Counted from the first letter of the stretch, positions 7,842-16,872 are shown. The stretch: 20,978 nt of DNA from DASVRZ01 sp038230215 (GCA_038230215.1 JBBRNR010000016.1:1-20978), one strand, 5' to 3'. A program made the numbers and translations. The notes: generated from the sequence alone by a model not told the origin.

Positions 7842-10799
7842 ATGCACTTTCTCCGCCGCTCTTTTTGGCTGCCCGCCCTGCTGGTTTGCGCGACTTTTTT
7901 TGCCAACGCGGGGGCGGTCGATTTGCAATTTCGGCCCGTGCCCGCAGGAACCCAGTGGGAGGATTTGCCAAAGGTGCTGCCCGCCGCCGGGGTCAGCCCG
8001 GAAAAACTGATGGACGCCGGTGATTTCTATCTGACTCCGGGCCGACAGCGCGTGAGCCTGCTGCGCTCGACGAATAGCACGGCGGTCGAGTTTGCCCCAG
8101 ATGTCACCGCCGACGCGGGTCTGAAGAAATTGAAAGCCCGCAAAGACATGCCGCCCCACAGCCCCGTCGCCCAAGTGCGGCTGCGGGGTGGACGCCGGTT
8201 GCAAATCCTGCGTGCGCGCAACTCTGCCGAGACTTTGGACGCCACCCAATTGCTCGCGGAACCGGCGGTGAACCGGGCGTTTCCCGTCCTGGTGGATCGG
8301 AAAACGCATATGCGGATGATTTTGACCGACGAATTGCTCGTGCGTTTCGCGCCCCAAACGAGTCCGGCGCAAGTCGCCGCCTGGGCGCGCCAGAATGAAA
8401 TGGAACTCGCCTCCAGCGCAAAGCCGAATCCCCTGAATGTGTATGGCCTGCGCATTAAAAACGCTCGCCGCGCCGATCCGCTTGCCCTCTGCCGCAAGGC
8501 CGCCGCCTCGGGCGACGTGCTCTGGGCCCAGCCGAATTTCGTGCGTGAAATCCGCCGCGAGATGAACCCGGCGAATCCGTTTTTCCCCGACCAGCAGGCA
8601 CTCGCCAATACCGGCCAGAATCGCGCTGTTGCCGGAGCCGATGTGAGCGCGACTCAAGCGTGGGAACGGACGACGGGGAAAGCCTCGACGGTGATCGCGA
8701 TCATCGATGACGGCGTCGATCTGGCGCATCCGGCGTTGCACATTTTCACCAATCCCGGCGAATCTGGCGATGGCAAGGAGACCAACGGAATCGATGACGA
8801 CGGCAACGGCCTGATCGACGATGTGCATGGCTGGGACTTCGCAAACAATGACAACAATCCGACTCCCATCGGCACGAACGGCCACGGCACGGGTTGCGCC
8901 GGAATCGCCGCGGCCAGCTTTGGCACGAGTACTCCCACAGCGGGCATCGCTCCAAATTGCACGATTCTGCCGGTGAAAATCGCCGGTGACAGCGGTGATT
9001 TTACGACGGATCAGATCATCGGAGACGCCCTGCTTTACGCGGCGCATTTTGCCGATGTCCTGAGCAACAGTTGGGGCGGCGGCAGTCCGAGCGCCTACAT
9101 CGAGGCCGCCCTCGACTACGCGGCGACGCAGGGCCGCGGAGGAAAAGGCTGTCCCGCCTTCTTCGCGACGGGCAATGCCGCGAGCACATGGTATCAGGGT
9201 GGGGGACGCGCCCGGATTTTCCTGAACGGCTTTGGAGGCAGCTACCACATCGGGTTTTACTATTTGCAAGGCGCTGGAACGGGTGGGGAAAATGCGGTGC
9301 GCCTCGATAATGTCTGCCTGCTCGATTCCGACGGTTATACGCACAAGACATCGGTGCTGCCCGACGAGGATTTCGAGGGCGATGTCCCCGGTTGGTTTGT
9401 TTTGAGCAGCTTCGGAGTTACATCGAATTGGAGCCTGGCCTTTGAAAATGCGCTCACCGGCACCGGCGGCTTTTGGTCGGCCGTTTCTCCGAGGTTGCAG
9501 ACCAACCAGGTGGCCGTCCTGGCGAGTCCGTATGTGACGTTGAATGGTCAGGAAACATTGGCGTTCGCGACCTCGGTATCGATCCCCTCCGACCCGGATG
9601 CAGGTCTGTATTTCGTCCTTCTGGATTCCAGTTTCAAGATTATTGCCGGTGCCGGACCGCTCAATGGCGTGCCCGACGTCACCATTGACACCACGTATCC
9701 CGCAAGCTACGCCAGTGCCATCGCCGTCGGCGCTTCGACCGACGCGGATTTGCGAAGCGACTACAGCGAATACGGTGGGAAAATCGATTTCGTCGCTCCG
9801 AGCAACGGCGGTTGGAACGACATCGCCACGCTCGACCCCGTCGGAGTCGTGGGCTGGACGGCGCAGGATTACAAAATGAACTTCGGCGGCACGTCCGCCG
9901 CCACGCCGCTCGCCGCTGGAATTGCCGCGCTAATGATTTCCGAAAATCCGAGTTTGACCGCGCTGGAAGTCCGCACGCTGATGCACCAGACATGCGACAA
10001 AATTGGCGGTGTCGCCTACAATACAAACGGCACGAATCCGTTTTACGGTTATGGCCGTGTGAACGCTCGTCGCGCCGTCGGCAGTGCTCTCCCGATCCTC
10101 GGCATCGCCAACACCACAGTCTCAGAAACTGCGGCCGGGACTGACACTGTGGCCACATTTTCCCTGAGCCTGTCCGATCCGGCGATTCGTGATGTGACGG
10201 TCGATTTCTCCACCTTGGACGTCACCGCACTCTCGGTCAGCAACTACGCCGCCACGAATGGCGTGGTCACGTTTCCGGCGGGAACTACAATACAATCGGT
10301 GAATGTGACGGTGCATGGCGGAATCTTGGGCCGCCCGTCCGCGAGCTTTCTCGTGCAACTCGCCAACGCCGCTTCCGCCGAGCTGGGCCACAATCCCGCG
10401 GTCGGAAAAATCCTCGCATACGATTCCGATGCTGATGGAATGCCAAATTTTTGGGAGACCGAACAGCAGTTGAATTCAGGTGATGCCGCCGACGCCGCAC
10501 GCGACGACGATGGCGACGGATTCTCCAACGCGCAGGAATTTCTCGCCGGCACCGACCCACATAACGCTGAAAGTCGCCCGGGAATTTCCCAGTTTTATGC
10601 CGACGCGGGCGGCTTTCACATCCAGTTTCCGACGGTGCTGGATCGTTTTTACAATGTCCAATTCACAGACGATCTCACCGACTTGTGGCAACCCTTGCAG
10701 TCGGATATTTCCGGCACCGGCGGCGTGCTGGACGTGATCGACGCCTCCGCGACTGCCCCTCTGACGAAACGTTTTTACCGGGTCGAGACGCGGCCCTGA
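7842..10799 (+). CDS. Secreted subtilisin-like serine protease (S8) with Calx-beta-like and TSP3-like C-terminal parts
   Basis: The 985-residue protein has a Sec signal peptide (MHFLRRSFWLPALLVCATFFANAGA). A propeptide-like region of about 240 residues follows. The S8 domain starts near residue 255. The catalytic triad is visible: Asp289 in 'AIIDDGVD', His348 in 'NGHGTGCAG' and Ser685 in 'GGTSAATPLAAG'; Asn445 in 'ATGNAAS' is the likely oxyanion residue. Between Asn445 and Ser685 there are 240 residues, far more than in plain subtilisins, because of a beta-rich insertion at about 447-620. After the protease, about 745-855 resembles a Calx-beta domain ('VSETAAGTDTVATFSLSLSD'). Asp-rich calcium-binding-like motifs follow ('DSDADGMPNFWE', 'DDDGDGFSNAQEFLAGTDP'), then a short C-terminal beta module. 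It is an exported, probably calcium-stabilised protease. Its stop is 3 bases from the stop of the convergent TPR gene. Confidence 0.93.
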   Translation: MHFLRRSFWLPALLVCATFFANAGAVDLQFRPVPAGTQWEDLPKVLPAAGVSPEKLMDAGDFYLTPGRQRVSLLRSTNSTAVEFAPDVTADAGLKKLKARKDMPPHSPVAQVRLRGGRRLQILRARNSAETLDATQLLAEPAVNRAFPVLVDRKTHMRMILTDELLVRFAPQTSPAQVAAWARQNEMELASSAKPNPLNVYGLRIKNARRADPLALCRKAAASGDVLWAQPNFVREIRREMNPANPFFPDQQALANTGQNRAVAGADVSATQAWERTTGKASTVIAIIDDGVDLAHPALHIFTNPGESGDGKETNGIDDDGNGLIDDVHGWDFANNDNNPTPIGTNGHGTGCAGIAAASFGTSTPTAGIAPNCTILPVKIAGDSGDFTTDQIIGDALLYAAHFADVLSNSWGGGSPSAYIEAALDYAATQGRGGKGCPAFFATGNAASTWYQGGGRARIFLNGFGGSYHIGFYYLQGAGTGGENAVRLDNVCLLDSDGYTHKTSVLPDEDFEGDVPGWFVLSSFGVTSNWSLAFENALTGTGGFWSAVSPRLQTNQVAVLASPYVTLNGQETLAFATSVSIPSDPDAGLYFVLLDSSFKIIAGAGPLNGVPDVTIDTTYPASYASAIAVGASTDADLRSDYSEYGGKIDFVAPSNGGWNDIATLDPVGVVGWTAQDYKMNFGGTSAATPLAAGIAALMISENPSLTALEVRTLMHQTCDKIGGVAYNTNGTNPFYGYGRVNARRAVGSALPILGIANTTVSETAAGTDTVATFSLSLSDPAIRDVTVDFSTLDVTALSVSNYAATNGVVTFPAGTTIQSVNVTVHGGILGRPSASFLVQLANAASAELGHNPAVGKILAYDSDADGMPNFWETEQQLNSGDAADAARDDDGDGFSNAQEFLAGTDPHNAESRPGISQFYADAGGFHIQFPTVLDRFYNVQFTDDLTDLWQPLQSDISGTGGVLDVIDASATAPLTKRFYRVETRP

Positions 10800-10802
10800 A
10801 TA

Positions 10803-12590
10803 CTATTGAACTCCGCTCACCAGCTCACGTTCCTCGGGGAAGAGCTGGTTGAGTTTCACGTCCTGCAGGATGGATTTGGCTTCGGATTTTTGGTCGTTCG
10901 CCCAGAGCGCGGCGGCTTGCACAGCGCGTTTGCGGGCTTCGAGCGTGCCCAGATTTCCAGTTAGATTATCCAACACCTGGGCCGCTTCCGTAGTGTTTCC
11001 CCCACGCAAACGAGCGAGCGATAGAGTGATGCGATGCGGCAGACTGGTGGGATCTTTGGCAAAGAGTGCCTCGGCGATTTTGGTGGAGTCCTCAATGTTT
11101 TTCTGGAGCAGCAAATCGGTGTAGGCGAGGTCGTTGCGCACTGCCGCCTCATCGGGCCAGCGTGCGGACATACGCCTCAAAGTCGTGTTCAAGCCCGTGG
11201 TGTCGCCCTCGGCCTGCGCGATGGCAAGTAGCCGCTGATAGGCCGGCAGGAAATCGTCGCGCGCCTCGGTGGCGGCTTGAAAACCAGCTTTGGCGATGGC
11301 GATGTTTCCCGAGCGCTCGGCATAGTCGCCGATGAGGGCGAGCTGTTGCGCGTTGCCATTCGCGGCGTCCAGGGCGGAGTGCCAGTGGGAGTCGGCTCCG
11401 GAGGTTTCGCCCAATTCCTTCGAGCAGCGGGCCAGATACATTTCCGCCGTGACTTTGTCCAACGCGAAGCTTGCGCCGTTGATCGCCCCGACGACCTCCT
11501 TCCAGCGGCCCATCGCGGCGAGGGCGTCGAGGCTTTGCAGAAAGAGCGAGCGCCGGTGTGCGGCCACGTCGCCGGGCAAATGCACGAGCACTTTGCGGTA
11601 TTCGCCCTTGCCGTAAAGCCAGGAAGTAAGCGCCTCGAGATCGTCGTCGTTGCCGGTGAATTTCTCCTCGGCAGCGGCAATCAATTCGGTCTTGCGCAAC
11701 GGCTCGACCAGCAGCCGCAGGTCCATGGCAAAGAGCAAATGTTTCGCCTGCGCCTTCGGGTTCGCCTCAATCGCATCGGCCACGGCTTGCGGCGACATCG
11801 CGGTTTCGCCCTCGGCGAGCGGAGTTTGATTCGAATGAACGGACGCCGCGCGCCGCGCCAAAGTGACGAGCGCCTCCAGTCCAGTTTCAGTTTTATCCTG
11901 GCTGCGCGTTTCGATGAGTTTCCAAGCCTCCGCGCGCTGACTTGGATTCGACGAGGAAGTCATCAAAGTCGCGGCCTTCAGACTTTGATCAGCTGTGGCT
12001 GACGTGCTGGCCATGAGTTTTTGCGCGAGATCCACGGCGGCAGTTTCGTCGCGCCGTTGCAGGGCGAGATTGAGCGCGAGCATCCAGTCGTCGGGCTGAC
12101 CGGGACTACCGTTCGGCCAGGCGAGTTTGGCGTGATTGCCCGCCTGCAAAAGATCGCCGGTGCCGAGCAGGCAAGTGGCGTATCGACGCTGATCCTCGGG
12201 CGAAAGTGGCCTTTTTTCCTCCAGCTTCACCCAGAAGGCAATGGCGTCCTTGTATGCGCCAGCGGTGGTTAGAAACCGGGCCGCCGTCAGCATTGCCGCG
12301 AGATTTTGCGGGCTCAAGGCAAGCGCGTCCTGCACCTTGCCCTGGGCTGATTTGTAGTCGTTGGCCGCGAGAAATTTTTCCGCTTCCCTCGCTGCCCGCT
12401 CCGCCTGCCAGTCTTTGATTCCATGGGAAATGGAGCGGGCGTTGATGGCGATGATAATGCCGGCCACGATGACCACGCACATGCAGATGATCCAGATACG
12501 CTTGCGACGTTTCTCGGCGATTTCCTCCGGCGTGCGATCGTCCTCGTTTTCAACGCGCGGGACGATTTTTTGGAATGAGGGGGTGGTCAT
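10803..12590 (-). CDS. Membrane-anchored TPR-like protein
   Basis: The 595-residue protein has a charged cytoplasmic N-terminus ('RTPEEIAEKRRKR'), one membrane helix at about 31-49 ('IWIICMCVVIVAGIIIA'), and a long all-helical remainder. The helical part shows TPR-type signatures, such as 'AEKFLAANDYKSAQGKVQDALALSPQN', 'AAMLTAARFLTTAGAYKDAIAFW' and, near the C-terminus, 'EAAVRNDLAYTDLL'. It probably acts as a scaffold at the outer face of the inner membrane. The ATG at 12588-12590 overlaps the stop of the upstream DUF4105 gene (ATGA), so the two are translationally coupled. I know no specific function for this family. The repeats are divergent, and the number of TPR units would need a profile search. 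Confidence 0.82.
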   Translation of the reverse strand: MTTPSFQKIVPRVENEDDRTPEEIAEKRRKRIWIICMCVVIVAGIIIAINARSISHGIKDWQAERAAREAEKFLAANDYKSAQGKVQDALALSPQNLAAMLTAARFLTTAGAYKDAIAFWVKLEEKRPLSPEDQRRYATCLLGTGDLLQAGNHAKLAWPNGSPGQPDDWMLALNLALQRRDETAAVDLAQKLMASTSATADQSLKAATLMTSSSNPSQRAEAWKLIETRSQDKTETGLEALVTLARRAASVHSNQTPLAEGETAMSPQAVADAIEANPKAQAKHLLFAMDLRLLVEPLRKTELIAAAEEKFTGNDDDLEALTSWLYGKGEYRKVLVHLPGDVAAHRRSLFLQSLDALAAMGRWKEVVGAINGASFALDKVTAEMYLARCSKELGETSGADSHWHSALDAANGNAQQLALIGDYAERSGNIAIAKAGFQAATEARDDFLPAYQRLLAIAQAEGDTTGLNTTLRRMSARWPDEAAVRNDLAYTDLLLQKNIEDSTKIAEALFAKDPTSLPHRITLSLARLRGGNTTEAAQVLDNLTGNLGTLEARKRAVQAAALWANDQKSEAKSILQDVKLNQLFPEERELVSGVQ

Positions 12591-13720
12591 CGCTGGTTAG
12601 TACGCGATGGCGCGTCCATCTTCAAGGCGCGAAATGCGAGCAGGAGTTTCACGCCGCCGAAGGTGAGTTGCATTGGAATCCAGAGGGCAGCAGCGAGGAC
12701 GAAAACCGCATAGGCGATCCAGTATTTTCGCCGGATGCGTTGGGGAAAAAGCCAGATGATGAGATGGGTCGGCCAGGCCCAGAGCAGGTTCCAATTATCG
12801 TGCAAAACCCAGTGGCGCGTGCCGAACCAGACGAACGCGATCACGCACCCGATCAGCGCGGCAATGACAAATAAAATCACATCCAGCCAGCGCGGCCAGC
12901 GGGAGTTGCGGACGAGTGCGATCAAGGCCAGCAATGCGGCAAAATACGTTGCTAACACGAGCCAGTTCCGCATCGGCGCAGGAAGTTTGTGGCCATCCAG
13001 TAAAACCTGCGTGCTGCGTACTAACCTGCGCTCACCTGCGGCGTCGTGAATGGTTGCGCGGTCGAAAGCCAGCTTCATATCCTCGGGGAGAAACATCGCC
13101 TCCTGGCTCGTGGCCGGATGATCCATGTTGGCTCCGAAGAGAAGATTGATTCCGGTTTGGATCGCGGGACGGTCGGCCACGTAGGGCTGCACCATTGCGC
13201 GCAGGGTGGGGGAGTTTGCCGCGAACGGTTGCCATTGGACTTGGGCCACTTTGGCGACAGCGTCGCGGATGCGAGTCGTGCAGTTGTCGCGCACGAAATC
13301 GTAGCGATAGGCGGCATTTTCCGGTTGCAGGTTAGCCTCCATCGCCAGAAAAAGCTGGTCGAGTTCCGAGGGAGTAAGATTCAACTGCTGCTCGACGACT
13401 AGCTGATGGCGATCGCGATATTCCTCGATGATTTCCGGAGCGATGGCGGCAGTTAGATAATAATCCAAGTCGCCCTGGATGAACTTCAAGTAGAAGTTAG
13501 GAGTCGCAAAATCGAACGTTCCGAAGTTGTAAATGCGATCAAACCCGATCACCGGGTCGGTGATTCGCAGCGCGCTGTGGCCGAAAGCGGCATAGAGTTC
13601 GTCTCCCGGGCCTACTGTCCAAAGCGCGGCAGTGGCTTTATCGGAGAGGGTGTGAGCCGCGAAGGCGTTTGTTAGAAAACAAACAAACGCCAATAACCCG
13701 GCCAGCCAGCGCGAGATCAC
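12587..13720 (-). CDS. DUF4105 (Lnb N-terminal periplasmic domain) membrane protein
   Basis: The 377-residue protein starts with GTG at 13718-13720, chosen because it overlaps the upstream stop (GTGA) and gives a good signal peptide (ISRWLAGLLAFVCFLTNAFA). The segment 'LWTVGPGDELYAAFGHSALRI', 'YNFGTFDF', 'YLKFIQGDLDYYL' and 'YDFVRDNCTTRIRD' is the hallmark of the DUF4105/Lnb N-terminal domain, with the conserved His (GHSALR) and Asn-Cys (DNCTTR) that suggest a papain-like/NlpC-type fold. Three or more hydrophobic segments from about 240 on ('WLVLATYFAALLALIALV', 'LDVILFVIAALIGCVIAFVW', 'YWIAYAVFVLAAALWIPM') place the C-terminus in the inner membrane. The domain is periplasmic; its substrate is unknown. 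Confidence 0.85.
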   Translation of the reverse strand: MISRWLAGLLAFVCFLTNAFAAHTLSDKATAALWTVGPGDELYAAFGHSALRITDPVIGFDRIYNFGTFDFATPNFYLKFIQGDLDYYLTAAIAPEIIEEYRDRHQLVVEQQLNLTPSELDQLFLAMEANLQPENAAYRYDFVRDNCTTRIRDAVAKVAQVQWQPFAANSPTLRAMVQPYVADRPAIQTGINLLFGANMDHPATSQEAMFLPEDMKLAFDRATIHDAAGERRLVRSTQVLLDGHKLPAPMRNWLVLATYFAALLALIALVRNSRWPRWLDVILFVIAALIGCVIAFVWFGTRHWVLHDNWNLLWAWPTHLIIWLFPQRIRRKYWIAYAVFVLAAALWIPMQLTFGGVKLLLAFRALKMDAPSRTNQR

Positions 13721-14022
13721 GTCCGGCGCTGGCGGCGCTCGACTTTTTTCGGCTGCGGATCGAGCGCTTCCTTGAGATCGCGCGCATAGGAAGTATTCAC
13801 GCGAAACTGGACTTTGGCGATGTCGCTGCTGCCGTGAAACGTCTCATTGTCTGCCACGACATAACCGAGCGCGATGAGATCCTTGAGCGACTCGATAATC
13901 TCAGCGTCGCCCATGCCCGCGCAACGCTCGATGAGAATCTGGCCGGTGATGGCCGAACCGGAAAGTCCGATGTTTTTGATCATCGTGATGTCGCCGCCGC
14001 TGAGGTTGATGTCGTGACCCAT
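13717..14022 (-). CDS. Small unknown protein, first gene of the DUF4105-TPR operon
   Basis: The 101-residue protein starts MGHDINLSGGDITMIKNIG and reads through 'GQILIERCAGMGDAEIIESL' and 'IALGYVVADNETF', ending in a basic tail (KKVERRQRRT). The pattern of three helices followed by a short beta hairpin ('LIALGYVVADNETFHGSSD...QFRV') resembles a small winged-helix fold, but no DNA-binding function can be claimed from this. It has no signal peptide. Its TGA overlaps the GTG of the next gene by 4 bases, and that gene overlaps the third by 4 bases. It therefore belongs to a tightly coupled three-gene operon and could be its regulator. Confidence 0.72.
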   Translation of the reverse strand: MGHDINLSGGDITMIKNIGLSGSAITGQILIERCAGMGDAEIIESLKDLIALGYVVADNETFHGSSDIAKVQFRVNTSYARDLKEALDPQPKKVERRQRRT

Positions 14023-14098
14023 GCACAGAACTTAACGAGCAGGAGACAAAAATGTCCAGCCGAGTTTCGCTGGCAGGGTGAGGATCTGTAATCCTAAC

Positions 14099-14338
14099 CT
14101 ACTCCGGCTGAGTGAGTTCCTCAGCTTTGCGCGACAGTCGATTGGAGAGGATAAAGAAGCTGGGAACCCAGAGGCCTACAAAAATCCCAAAGCGCTCGCC
14201 GTGAGCCCGATTTTCTTCCTTGGCGGTAAACCAAGTCACGATGGAGAGAATAATGGAGGCGAAACCGAGGAAAAGCGACAGATCGGAGACGGATTTGAGA
14301 TTTTCTGGGGTGACTTTGAGTTCAGTGAGATTTTTCAT
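14099..14338 (-). CDS. Small two-helix membrane protein, unknown
   Basis: I take the ATG at 14336-14338 as start (79 residues, MKNLTELKVTPENLKSVSD) rather than a start 30 bases upstream, which would add an unlikely Cys-rich extension. Two hydrophobic segments are seen, at about 18-37 ('LSLFLGFASIILSIVTWF') and 49-67 ('FGIFVGLWVPSFFIL'), joined by a charged loop (AKEENRAHGER). The C-terminus is charged. It is an inner-membrane protein of unknown role, lying between leuD and the DUF4105 operon on the same strand, separated from both by about 70 bases. Confidence 0.65.
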   Translation of the reverse strand: MKNLTELKVTPENLKSVSDLSLFLGFASIILSIVTWFTAKEENRAHGERFGIFVGLWVPSFFILSNRLSRKAEELTQPE

Positions 14339-14406
14339 ACGAAAGAAGTTCGCCCCGCATCGCTGCACGGATGAATCTATCTTTGAAAATCTGCTGGCCC
14401 CGATAA

Positions 14407-14949
14407 TCAGGCGGGAATCATTCCGTTGGCGCGGGCGTAGTTAAAGAGGCCGCCCGCATCGATCACCGGGCGCACTTCACCAAGTGGTTTGAGTTGCACC
14501 ACCAAGTCGCCAACGGTGAGCGTGTCCTTGTCGAAATCGAGCGTGCCGATGTCGCCCGTCTTCAAAATGTCGCAGAGGCGATCCGGGCAATCGTAGGGAT
14601 AAAGCTCGCCGGTCGCGACGCAGTTGCGGAAGAAAATGCGGGCAAACGAAGTCGCCACGACGGCTTCGACACCCGCCGCGCCCATGGCGATCGGAGCGTG
14701 TTCGCGGGAGCTGCCGCAGCCGAAATTTTTCCCGGCGACAACGATTTTATACGGAGTCTGGGTTTGTCCTTCCTGCACGAAACGCTCGGGATAGAGCGCG
14801 TCGGGAAGTCCGATCAAGGCATAGGAGCCGAGCTTCTCGTATTCGTCGGGAATCGTGGGGACGAGTGTGAGGTATTGCGCCGGAATGATCTGATCGGTGT
14901 CGATGTTATCCTGAACGACGTAGATGGGACTGGTGATAGTATGAGCCAT
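14407..14949 (-). CDS. leuD: 3-isopropylmalate dehydratase small subunit
   Basis: The 180-residue protein is the swivel-domain subunit that pairs with LeuC to isomerise 2-isopropylmalate to 3-isopropylmalate in leucine synthesis, in the cytoplasm. The hallmarks are 'DNIDTDQIIPAQYL' near the N-terminus, 'GKNFGCGSSREHAPIAMGAAG' at about 73-93 with the active-site Ser-Arg, and 'SFARIFFRNCVATGELYP'. The length fits the 165-200-residue type of small subunit. It starts four bases after the stop of the lipoprotein gene that separates it from leuC. A role in homoaconitate or a related dehydratase cannot be excluded from sequence alone, since the families are close. Confidence 0.93.
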   Translation of the reverse strand: MAHTITSPIYVVQDNIDTDQIIPAQYLTLVPTIPDEYEKLGSYALIGLPDALYPERFVQEGQTQTPYKIVVAGKNFGCGSSREHAPIAMGAAGVEAVVATSFARIFFRNCVATGELYPYDCPDRLCDILKTGDIGTLDFDKDTLTVGDLVVQLKPLGEVRPVIDAGGLFNYARANGMIPA

Positions 14950-14953
14950 AATG

Positions 14954-15487
14954 TTAGTAGCGGAAATCGGGCTTGGCGATGATAGGCGCTTGCTCGGGTT
15001 CGAGGCGTGGTTCGGGCAGCTCGGGAGCCGCTTCGGCGTTCCCGGTGCTGACAGCGGCGGAATGCTCGGCTTTTTCAGCGGAGTAATGTTCGACGATGGC
15101 GCTATTATTATCGATGTTAGAATTGATGGCTGGCTTCGGTGGATTGATCAATTCGGCGGGAGCCGGCCCGAGGTCCTCGGTGGCGACGTAGCCGTTAATG
15201 CCGTTCTCCAGTTGCACCCGGCTGAAGCCAAAGCCGCGCTTCAGCAGCGTGACCAGTGTGTTCTTCGGCAGGCTTTGGTCGGGACCATTGGGCTGCTGCG
15301 GACCCGTGCGATAGAGTGGGGTGAAGTCCGCTTTGACGACGGAGTAATTTTGATTCCCGGTCACTGCATTGTTAGCAGGCACGGTTGTTGGCTCCTGTTT
15401 CGCCGATTTAGAAAACCAGGCGCAACCGCCGACTGCCAGGACTCCGCAGAGGGCGGTCAGTTGAATGGACAAACGAAAGCTTCGCAT
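14954..15487 (-). CDS. Lipoprotein with SH3-like region, inserted between leuC and leuD
   Basis: I use the ATG at 15485-15487 (177 residues). A TTG 9 bases upstream would add three residues and is also possible. The N-terminus MRSFRLSIQLTALCGVLAVGGC is a lipoprotein signal with the lipobox VGGC (Cys22), so the protein is exported and lipidated. Residues about 45-100 ('VVKADFTPLYRTGPQ', 'LPKNTLVTLLKRGFGFSRVQLENGINGYVATEDL') look like a bacterial SH3 domain that may bind peptidoglycan. The C-terminal third is Pro/Glu/Ala-rich and disordered. It lies 14 bases after leuC and 4 bases before leuD, on the same strand, so it is transcribed with them. An envelope protein has no evident role in leucine synthesis. 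Confidence 0.8.
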   Translation of the reverse strand: MRSFRLSIQLTALCGVLAVGGCAWFSKSAKQEPTTVPANNAVTGNQNYSVVKADFTPLYRTGPQQPNGPDQSLPKNTLVTLLKRGFGFSRVQLENGINGYVATEDLGPAPAELINPPKPAINSNIDNNSAIVEHYSAEKAEHSAAVSTGNAEAAPELPEPRLEPEQAPIIAKPDFRY

Positions 15488-15501
15488 ACGACTCAAACTG
15501 G

Positions 15502-16872
15502 TTAGGACAAATATTCTCGTGGATCGGTGATGTGACCCGTCAGGGCCGAAGCGGCGACGGTGTAAGGGCTGGCGAGGAAAACCTTGCTCTCTTTGCTGCC
15601 CATGCGGCCGGGGAAATTACGATTCGTCGCGCTGATGCAATTCATCGGCTTGTTCATGCGGCCAAACGTATCCACCGGACCACCGAGGCAGGCGGCGCAG
15701 GATGCGTTTTCGGTCATGAGCACGCCGGCGTTGGTCAGAATATCCCAAACGGTGATGCCGCCCCAGGTAGTCGTTTGCAATTCCTGGACGACGCCTGGAG
15801 TCGCAGGCACGCCGAAAGTGTCGATCTTCACGGATTTGCCGTTGACGATGTGCGCGAAGGCAAGGAAATCGCTCGTCTTGCCGCCGGTGCAGGAACCGAT
15901 GTAAGCGCGATCCAAGGAAATGTTGCCGAGGTTCTTCGCGAGCTCGCGTTGACCTGGATCAGGATGCATCGCGACGGTCGGCTCGAGCTTGGAAAGATCG
16001 AACGCCTTGTCGTAGATGAACTTCTGGTCCTTATCGAGAAACACCGGATCGTAGCTGGACTTCGTGCCATTGGCGGCAGTCCGCTCGTTCACATAGGCGA
16101 ATGTCGTTTCGTCCGGCGCAAAAATCCCGTTCTTGCCGCCCGCTTCGATCGCCATGTTCGCGATGGTCATGCGGTCGTCCATGTTCATCGCATCGGCGCC
16201 GGGGCCTTCCCATTGCATCGCACGATAGGTCGCGCCGTCGAAACCGATCTCGCCGATCACATGCAGGATCACGTCCTTGGCCATCACGCCGGGAGACAAT
16301 GTGCCTTCGAGGTAGAAGCGCATCGTTTCCGGGACCTTGATGAGTAATTTTCCGGTGCCTAAAATGAAGCCCGCGTCGGTGTTGCCGATGCCGGTGGCAA
16401 ATTCCCCAAACGCCCCCGCCATGCACGTATGCGAGTCGGTGCCGAAGAGGATTTCGCCGGGCCGCGTGTGGCCTTTTGCAGGCAACGCTGTGTGGCAGAC
16501 GCCGGCAAACTGCGAGCCGTATTGCTTCTTCAGTTGACCCTGACTCGCATCAAACTTCCAGTGGCCTTCCGGGTCGTCGATCACGTCGTAGAAATAGGGC
16601 AATCCTTGCTCGCGGACGAAGTCGCGCAGGATGTCCACATTGCGATTCGACATACTGTCCTGCGTGAAAATGTAGTGGTCGGGAATGATGACGATCTTGT
16701 TCTTGTCCCAGACCTTGGCGGCTTGACCGAACTCGCGTTTGAACACTCCGATCGTGCCCGGTCCGCAGACGTCGTGGGTGAGCAGGACATCGACATTCAC
16801 CCAGACATTGTCGCCGGGTTCGACGTAGGATTTGCCACTCGCTTTCGCGATGATTTTCTCTGTGAGCGTCAT
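15502..16872 (-). CDS. leuC: 3-isopropylmalate dehydratase large subunit
   Basis: The 456-residue protein is the aconitase-type large subunit carrying the [4Fe-4S] cluster. The three cluster ligands are visible: Cys328 in 'YIGSCTGGKTSD', and Cys392 and Cys395 in 'ENASCAACLGG'. Other family motifs are 'DHYIFTQDS', 'GTDSHTCMAGAFGEFATGIG' and 'NRNFPGRMGS'. The length agrees with the family. It acts with the leuD product in leucine biosynthesis. It is the first gene of the leuC-lipoprotein-leuD group; its start is 37 bases from the first possible start of the divergent amidase gene, so the promoters of both must overlap or lie inside the amidase N-terminal frame. Confidence 0.96.
   Translation of the reverse strand: MTLTEKIIAKASGKSYVEPGDNVWVNVDVLLTHDVCGPGTIGVFKREFGQAAKVWDKNKIVIIPDHYIFTQDSMSNRNVDILRDFVREQGLPYFYDVIDDPEGHWKFDASQGQLKKQYGSQFAGVCHTALPAKGHTRPGEILFGTDSHTCMAGAFGEFATGIGNTDAGFILGTGKLLIKVPETMRFYLEGTLSPGVMAKDVILHVIGEIGFDGATYRAMQWEGPGADAMNMDDRMTIANMAIEAGGKNGIFAPDETTFAYVNERTAANGTKSSYDPVFLDKDQKFIYDKAFDLSKLEPTVAMHPDPGQRELAKNLGNISLDRAYIGSCTGGKTSDFLAFAHIVNGKSVKIDTFGVPATPGVVQELQTTTWGGITVWDILTNAGVLMTENASCAACLGGPVDTFGRMNKPMNCISATNRNFPGRMGSKESKVFLASPYTVAASALTGHITDPREYLS

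Noticed and set aside
7716..9344. 542-codon open frame on the minus strand under the protease and tRNA
   Set aside because: It lies opposite a clear S8 protease with signal peptide and catalytic residues; the Arg/Gly/Ala-rich translation is typical of a GC-rich shadow frame.
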